From Acidobacteriota bacterium (GTDB lineage: Bacteria; Acidobacteriota; Polarisedimenticolia; Polarisedimenticolales; Polarisedimenticolaceae), in contig WVWW01000232.1 of assembly GCA_011773795.1 (NCBI GenBank), forward strand, positions 4,298-39,683: a DNA stretch of 35,386 bases, given 5' to 3'. Shown piece after piece: positions 30,981 through 35,386 of the stretch. The number at the start of each line of letters is the position of its first letter. The stretch's first letter is position 1. The notes under the pieces were generated by a model. The model ran no database searches. It worked only from the letters and a program-made list of their open reading frames with translations, and was not told the DNA's origin. The position numbers and the translations under genes are program-made.

Positions 30981-31901
30981 CTAGGTAGGGGTCCTGCGCA
31001 GACCCTGTGAGTGCCGGACGGCGAACCAGGCTGCCGTGCAGCTGACGGCGAGCCCGGTCGCGATCGTCGCGAAGACGAAACGTCCGGGCAGCGGGTGGGC
31101 CAACAGCAGGTCGAACATGGCCAGAGACCGGCTGCCGGCGTAACCGAGCGCGGCGCGACGGGCGAGCTCGACCAGGGCGAGCGCGGCGAGCGACGAGACC
31201 AGTCCCTGGACCACACCCGCGACGAGGAACGGGCCGCGCACGAACGACGGCGTCGCTCCGACCAGCAGCATGATCTCGATCTCGTCGCGGCGCGCGTAGA
31301 CGGCCAGCCGCAGCACGCTGGCCATGACGAAAACGACGGCGGCAAGAATCAACAAGCCCAGACCGCTACCGCCCACGCGGGCGAGGTTCAACACCGCCTC
31401 GACGCGGCCGAGCAGCTCGCGGTCGAAGCGGACCTGCTCGACGCCCTGCTTGTCACCGAACTCGGTCTGGATCCTCGAGCCGACGGTCTCCGCGACCTGG
31501 CCGGTAGCGAGGAACACCTCGAGCGACTCCGGCAGCGGGTTGCTCTCGAGCGCGTCGATCAGCATCGACATCTCGCCGGCCCAGTCCTGGTAGCGGGCCA
31601 GCGCCTCGGCCTTGTCGATGTGCTCGACGCGCAGGACGCCGTCGATGGCGCCCAGCTCCCGCTCCAGGGCCTCGCGTTGCTCGGCGGTGACTCCTTCCTG
31701 CAGGTACAGCTCGATGCGCACGTCGTCGCGCAGCTCGCCGACGAACGCCTCGACGTTGCTCAGGACGAGGGCGATCAGGCCGGACCCGAACAGCACGACG
31801 ATCAGGGTCCCGACGGCGAGCAGGTTCACGCCCGGGCTGTGGCGCAGCTCCTCCCAGGCGTCGACCGTGAAGAACCGCAGCTTGTGCCAGAGTGTGCTCA
31901 C
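30981..31901 (-). CDS. ftsX: FtsX, cell-division ABC transporter permease-like protein
   Basis: 306 residues from GTG 31901, overlapping the ftsE stop by 4 nt (GTGA). Its open frame extends upstream antisense-free across ftsE in another frame, which is not used. One N-terminal membrane helix (about 25-50) is followed by an extracellular domain (about 55-165: VRIELYLQEGVTAEQREALERE, VEVFLATGQV-like). Three C-terminal helices follow: VGGSGLGLLILAAVVFVMAS, FLVAGVVQGLVSSLAALALVE and FVFATIATGLAVSCTAAWF. FtsEX couples ATP hydrolysis to control of periplasmic murein hydrolases at the division site, often M23 enzymes or their activators such as EnvC. The LysM/M23 protein at 17558 is a candidate partner, by inference. 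Confidence 0.93.
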   Translation of the reverse strand: MSTLWHKLRFFTVDAWEELRHSPGVNLLAVGTLIVVLFGSGLIALVLSNVEAFVGELRDDVRIELYLQEGVTAEQREALERELGAIDGVLRVEHIDKAEALARYQDWAGEMSMLIDALESNPLPESLEVFLATGQVAETVGSRIQTEFGDKQGVEQVRFDRELLGRVEAVLNLARVGGSGLGLLILAAVVFVMASVLRLAVYARRDEIEIMLLVGATPSFVRGPFLVAGVVQGLVSSLAALALVELARRAALGYAGSRSLAMFDLLLAHPLPGRFVFATIATGLAVSCTAAWFAVRHSQGLRRTPT

Positions 31902-32563
31902 GCCGACTCCCCGCCGGCGACCACGCGGCCCCGCTCGAGGATGATCGTGCGACGCTGCATCCGCTCGATCAGGTCGCGGTCGTGCGTGGCGACCACCACG
32001 GTGGTCCCGCGGGCGTTGATCTCGCGGAACAGCCGCATGATCTCGACCGCCAGGTCGGGATCGAGGTTGCCGGTCGGTTCGTCGGCCAGCAGCAGCGCCG
32101 GCTCGTTGACGACCGCGCGGGCGATCGCGACCCGTTGTTGCTCGCCGCCGCTCAGCGCGCTCGGGTAGGCCGACAGCTTGTGGTTGAGACCCACGCTTCG
32201 CAGCGCCTCGTAGGCCTGCTTGCGCTGACGCGAGCGCGGCACCCCCGCCACGTTGAGCACGTAGGCGACGTTGTCGAGCGCCGTCTTGCGCTGGATCAGC
32301 TTGAAGTCCTGGAACACGACGCCGATCGAGCGGCGCAGGTCCGGGATCTTCGCTTGCGGGAGCGCGCCGACGTTGCGTCCGTTGACCAGGATCTGCCCGC
32401 CGCTGGGCCGCTCCTGCCGCAGCAACATGCGCAGGAGCGTGGTCTTGCCGGCGCCGGACGGCCCGGTGAGGAACACGAACTCGCCCTTGGCGATCTCGAG
32501 CGTGGCCCCCTCGACGGCCGCGACGTCGTCGTACCGCTTGCTGACGTTGAACAACCGGATCAT
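31898..32563 (-). CDS. ftsE: FtsE, cell-division ABC ATPase
   Basis: 221 residues, normal length. Walker A is GPSGAGKTTLLRML (34-47), the ABC signature is LSGGEQQRVAIARA, Walker B is ALLLADEPTGNLDP, and the switch His is in VVVATHDRDL. VFQDFKLI is the FtsE/LolD-type Q-loop. It energises FtsX. It has no Shine-Dalgarno; TAGGAT preceded by TGT lies 9 nt before the ATG. It is separated from the M1-like gene by its terminator. Confidence 0.95.
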   Translation of the reverse strand: MIRLFNVSKRYDDVAAVEGATLEIAKGEFVFLTGPSGAGKTTLLRMLLRQERPSGGQILVNGRNVGALPQAKIPDLRRSIGVVFQDFKLIQRKTALDNVAYVLNVAGVPRSRQRKQAYEALRSVGLNHKLSAYPSALSGGEQQRVAIARAVVNEPALLLADEPTGNLDPDLAVEIMRLFREINARGTTVVVATHDRDLIERMQRRTIILERGRVVAGGESA

Positions 32564-32572
32564 CGGGTTCGC

Positions 32573-32581
32573 ATCCTAACA
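32573..32581 (-). promoter_or_regulatory. Extended -10-like TGT-TAGGAT for ftsEX
   Basis: On the minus strand TGTTAGGAT lies 9 nt before the ftsE ATG, with no Shine-Dalgarno between. A transcript from here would start within about 3 nt of the ATG. Confidence 0.35.
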
Positions 32582-32589
32582 GGCCGATC

Positions 32590-32620
32590 AAAAAAAGCGG
32601 CGCCCGAATCGGGCGCCGCT
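32590..32620 (-). terminator. Rho-independent terminator of the M1-like peptidase gene
   Basis: A 12-bp perfect palindromic stem (32596-32607 with 32609-32620, AGCGGCGCCCGA and its complement) is followed on the minus strand by a run of T (32590-32596). It lies 24 nt after the stop at 32644 and just upstream of ftsE, insulating ftsEX. Confidence 0.9.
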
Positions 32621-32643
32621 TCGCGGTCGGGTTTGTCGCGGGT

Positions 32644-35386
32644 CTAGTTGGTTCGGATGTCGTGCGCCAGCATCTCGCCTTGATTGTTCAAGAGAACTTC
32701 CAGTGGCTTCGCCGGGACGACCACACGGAACGGAGTCTCCGGATTGTTGATGACGAGACGCTTGAGATAAGAGTCCTTCTTCGTCTTGACCGTCAGGTCC
32801 ACGAAGCCGCGGTAGGCGCTTTCCTCGAGCACGTATTCGCTGGTGCCGAGCAGGATCTGCTGCTTGATCACCCCTTCGATAAGGAAGTTGCCCTCCTCGT
32901 TCCTTCGAATGCCGTAGTCCATTTCGTATTGCGGGATCCCGACCCCGCGGACCCACTGATCGAAGAACCAGCTCAAGTCCGCGTTGTAGCGGTTGCCTTG
33001 CTCGTCGAGCCCGCCGAGTGCCTGTTCCGCCGCGATTTGGATATCGGTCGTGACCACCTCACCCTTTTCGCGCAGGGTCAGGCTGAATTCCCGTAGGAAT
33101 TCGAAGAACTTCTTGTCGGCGCCTCCGGGCCCCCTCGGTCCTTCGCCCTTGAAGGTCTCACGCAACATGTGCAGGGCGTAAGGCCCCTTCGAGTAGATGG
33201 CGGCCGTTCGTGGCGCCGCTTCGCCCGATCCCCCGCCGTGCGCCCCGGCGAAGAGCGTGTTCGCGTTTTGAACACTCCCGTTGAGGTTCGACGTGAGGAT
33301 GTTGCGTCGCCACTCGTCGACCTGCTTCTGATAGTCGTCGTAGCCGTTCGCCAGCTCCAGGTAGAGTGCCGAGAAGTATTCCGGCATCGTCTCGATGAAC
33401 CACCAGTTTCGCGTGTTGTGGAACGTGATCCCCTCGCCCCACCACATGTGACCGACCTCGTGGGGCACGACCGAGCGCAAAAAACGCGCAATCCCGGTGG
33501 AATCGATGAAGTAGGGCGCGAGCGAGGCCTCGCCCTTGAACACACCCTGCCCCAGATAGATGACGCCGCTCCGGGCCTCCCCGTACAAGAGGCCCTGCGG
33601 GTCATTGATGATGTGCAGTTCGTCGAAGGGATACTCGAATCCCGACACCTTGGTGTACAGGTTGATCGAGTTGATCGCCGAGTTAACGATGGGAGTCAGG
33701 CTCGCCTCCGTGATGTCCCAGTCCGCAGCGCTCGCCTTGTCGACGTGAACGGCCACGGGAATGGTCTTGCCGTCCAGCGTCTTTGCCTCGATCGTGCCCG
33801 AGTTGGAAACATAGGTGCCAAAGACGACCGACGGGCCGTTGACCGGCTTTTCGGCGACCCAGTGGGTGATCCGTAGATCCCCTTCCACGCGGTCCTCGAC
33901 CTTCTTGCCCGATCCATAGATCTCGAACTTGGCGGGAGACCGGATCACCAGATCGTACTCCTCGATGTAGTCCCCGAGTCGGTTGAAGGGTAACCAGCTG
34001 TGACGGTCCACGACCTTGAACGAGTAGTTCTCGTCGTAGATGCCGCGCGACGAATAGCTGAGCCCGAGGTTGATCGTTGTGTCGGCTTTGATGCCCTCCG
34101 GCAAAACGGCCAGACCGAGATACCTGCCCACCTGCACCCAGGTCAACTCCTCTCCATCCAGCCGAACCGAGTCGACCGAGAACGGAGCGGGTCTCCGGCT
34201 GTTGGATCGACCGGTAGGGTCGAACGTGCTGATGAAGAACGGGACGAGGTCCATGTCCTGCTTGATTCCGAGCTTGTACTCGATGTCGCCCCGCAGCAGC
34301 TCCGGCTCCTCGACCGCTAGATCCACGTTGCCCTTGACGCTCTGTATCTCGAGCCAGCGCGTGAAACCACCCTGGCGCCTTTCAAGATCGTAGGCGTCCA
34401 CGCTCGCCAGGGTCTCTTCCAGGTAATAGCCGTAAAGTGGCCCGACGATCTGATTGGGCAGGTCGAAGCGTTTAGGCCAGACGGAAAAGACGATGTCGAA
34501 CTCGTTCCAGTTGTCGTAGGCGAGCCGCACGCCGCTTTGAGGTTCGTTGAGTTCACGACTGATGAACACGGAGTAGTACTCGTGGCCCGGCTCTTCTCGG
34601 CGGTTGAAGCCGTTGAACGGATTCTGACGCCGGTCCTTCGCCGTCTCGTTGATGTAGCGCTGAGCCCAGGCCGGGCGTGCGGGGTCGGACAGGTCGTTCA
34701 CGTGCTTCGCGCGCTCCTCGGGCGGCACGCGTTCCAGACCGGGAAGGGCTTCCGAGAGAAGCGCCTCGCAAGTTTCCGGGTCGCACTGGAAAAAGACAAT
34801 TTGCGGATCGAAGCTCAGCTCTTTCGTATGGATTTGCTTGTAGACCTGGTGCGACTTGCGATAGTGCCTCCCGTCGGGAAAGCGGGTGGCATGGTCCGGA
34901 GGCTCGTAGCTGTAACTCAGGTCAGCGGATTGGACGGCAAAGCCGGCGACTTGCCCCTCGACGTAGGTCTCGCACACGTCACCGTTGGATGCGCTCATTC
35001 TCAGACCTTCGCGGTCGAACGTCATTCTGTCGAACTTGTAGCACTTGGAGGCGTCGCTGCGGACCAGCATGTTGATCTTTTCCACCGACTCGGCCCCGTC
35101 GACCTGCCAGCCTCCATCCTGCTTCTTCAGGGTCAGGGTCAGGCGTTCGGTTTCTTGTTCCGTGGCGTGAGCCGTGTTGATGTGGACGGCGATCCGGTAG
35201 GTCGCGTCGTCGATCCGGACCGGGACCCGGGAAAACCGCCCCTGCTGGATCTTGACGCCGTCGGAGTTCTTCTCGCGCGTGTTCTCGTTGATCCATTTCC
35301 GCACGACGGGGAACAGTTCTTGTTTCAGTTCCCAGCTGACCTCTTGCGCTTCCATCGCAACGGCAAAGCCGCCGGCTGCCGAGACC
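32644..35386 (-). CDS. M1-type gluzincin metallopeptidase, exported (5' end outside the window)
   Basis: The frame is open to the window end. ATG 35355 would give 903 residues, but the codons upstream read SAAGGFAVA, which looks like the end of a signal peptide, so the true start is outside. Numbering from that ATG, the zinc motif is HEVGHMWWGE (His632, Glu633, His636) with third ligand Glu655 in WWFIETMPEY, spaced exactly HExxH-x18-E as in M1. The classical GxMEN exopeptidase motif is absent; the corresponding region reads YGEARSGVIYLG (591-602). A large N-terminal part (1-450), beta-rich, has no recognised family. The C-terminal region has a helical part (ending NADLSWFFDQWVRG) and a beta domain. 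It may be a periplasmic or surface endopeptidase. A terminator follows. Confidence 0.88.
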   Translation of the reverse strand, partial: VSAAGGFAVAMEAQEVSWELKQELFPVVRKWINENTREKNSDGVKIQQGRFSRVPVRIDDATYRIAVHINTAHATEQETERLTLTLKKQDGGWQVDGAESVEKINMLVRSDASKCYKFDRMTFDREGLRMSASNGDVCETYVEGQVAGFAVQSADLSYSYEPPDHATRFPDGRHYRKSHQVYKQIHTKELSFDPQIVFFQCDPETCEALLSEALPGLERVPPEERAKHVNDLSDPARPAWAQRYINETAKDRRQNPFNGFNRREEPGHEYYSVFISRELNEPQSGVRLAYDNWNEFDIVFSVWPKRFDLPNQIVGPLYGYYLEETLASVDAYDLERRQGGFTRWLEIQSVKGNVDLAVEEPELLRGDIEYKLGIKQDMDLVPFFISTFDPTGRSNSRRPAPFSVDSVRLDGEELTWVQVGRYLGLAVLPEGIKADTTINLGLSYSSRGIYDENYSFKVVDRHSWLPFNRLGDYIEEYDLVIRSPAKFEIYGSGKKVEDRVEGDLRITHWVAEKPVNGPSVVFGTYVSNSGTIEAKTLDGKTIPVAVHVDKASAADWDITEASLTPIVNSAINSINLYTKVSGFEYPFDELHIINDPQGLLYGEARSGVIYLGQGVFKGEASLAPYFIDSTGIARFLRSVVPHEVGHMWWGEGITFHNTRNWWFIETMPEYFSALYLELANGYDDYQKQVDEWRRNILTSNLNGSVQNANTLFAGAHGGGSGEAAPRTAAIYSKGPYALHMLRETFKGEGPRGPGGADKKFFEFLREFSLTLREKGEVVTTDIQIAAEQALGGLDEQGNRYNADLSWFFDQWVRGVGIPQYEMDYGIRRNEEGNFLIEGVIKQQILLGTSEYVLEESAYRGFVDLTVKTKKDSYLKRLVINNPETPFRVVVPAKPLEVLLNNQGEMLAHDIRTN

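Noticed and set aside
31902..32591. Upstream extension of the ftsX reading frame
   Set aside because: It runs through ftsE in another frame and reads as Arg-rich shadow; the GTG at 31901 gives a normal FtsX.
1..35386. CRISPR arrays, tRNA or rRNA genes, integrases, plasmid origins
   Set aside because: None was seen on reading both strands; no regularly spaced repeats or cloverleaf-like runs were recognised by eye.

Overview
The window is a high-GC Gram-negative chromosomal segment, densely packed with genes on both strands. It has lipoproteins with lipoboxes, several beta-barrel outer-membrane proteins, a Pal/OmpA protein and FtsEX. The best taxonomic hint is the secreted VWA protein at 22057-23073, which resembles the 'VWFA-related Acidobacterial domain' family. 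The numerous M1/M16/M24 and MA-type peptidases and the DUF-rich envelope genes also fit Acidobacteriota. This assignment is an inference. No rRNA, tRNA, CRISPR array, integrase or transposase gene was seen.

Layout. 1-1342 (minus): N-terminal part of a three-PAS histidine kinase cut by the window start. 1476-4543: small NTF2-like lipoprotein, a six-TM/TPR membrane protein and a lipoprotein alpha/beta-hydrolase. 4593-6198: SpoIIE/RsbU-type PP2C phosphatase overlapping a PrcB-like lipoprotein. 6208-6299: long perfect hairpin. 6297-8290 (minus): DUF1054-like protein and Tat-exported M24 peptidase. 8354-11989: catalytic plus non-catalytic M16 peptidase pair. 12018-12743: HAD hydrolase. 12740-17392 (minus): hflK-hflC-xdhC-mocA-like operon, then a tandem thioredoxin-fold protein with its own promoter. 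17558-20145: LysM/M23 lipoprotein, zinc-ribbon receiver protein and RmuC. 20142-23073 (minus): beta-barrel protein, a 36-aa membrane peptide, OmpA/Pal lipoprotein and VWA protein. 23303-24595: outer-membrane protein with an EF-hand loop. 24602-25861 (minus): aroA. 26008-30881: four-gene operon with a TPR periplasmic protein, a giant MA-peptidase/beta-propeller/Omp85-barrel fusion, a mini SUMF1 protein and a Rieske ferredoxin. 30882-30976: second long hairpin. 30981-32563 (minus): ftsE-ftsX. 32644-35386 (minus): M1-type metallopeptidase running off the window.

Themes. Envelope biogenesis and proteolysis dominate (FtsEX, LysM/M23, HflKC, M16 pair, M1, M24, surface protease fusion, Pal). Three window-wide patterns stand out. 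(1) Three long hairpin repeats share GGGGWCAGRTCT-type ends but have different stems. (2) Many genes have a TAnnnT -10-like hexamer 6-10 nt before the start codon and no usable Shine-Dalgarno, suggesting leaderless mRNAs. (3) Three of the four convergent gene pairs without a hairpin share one CTAG carrying both stop codons.
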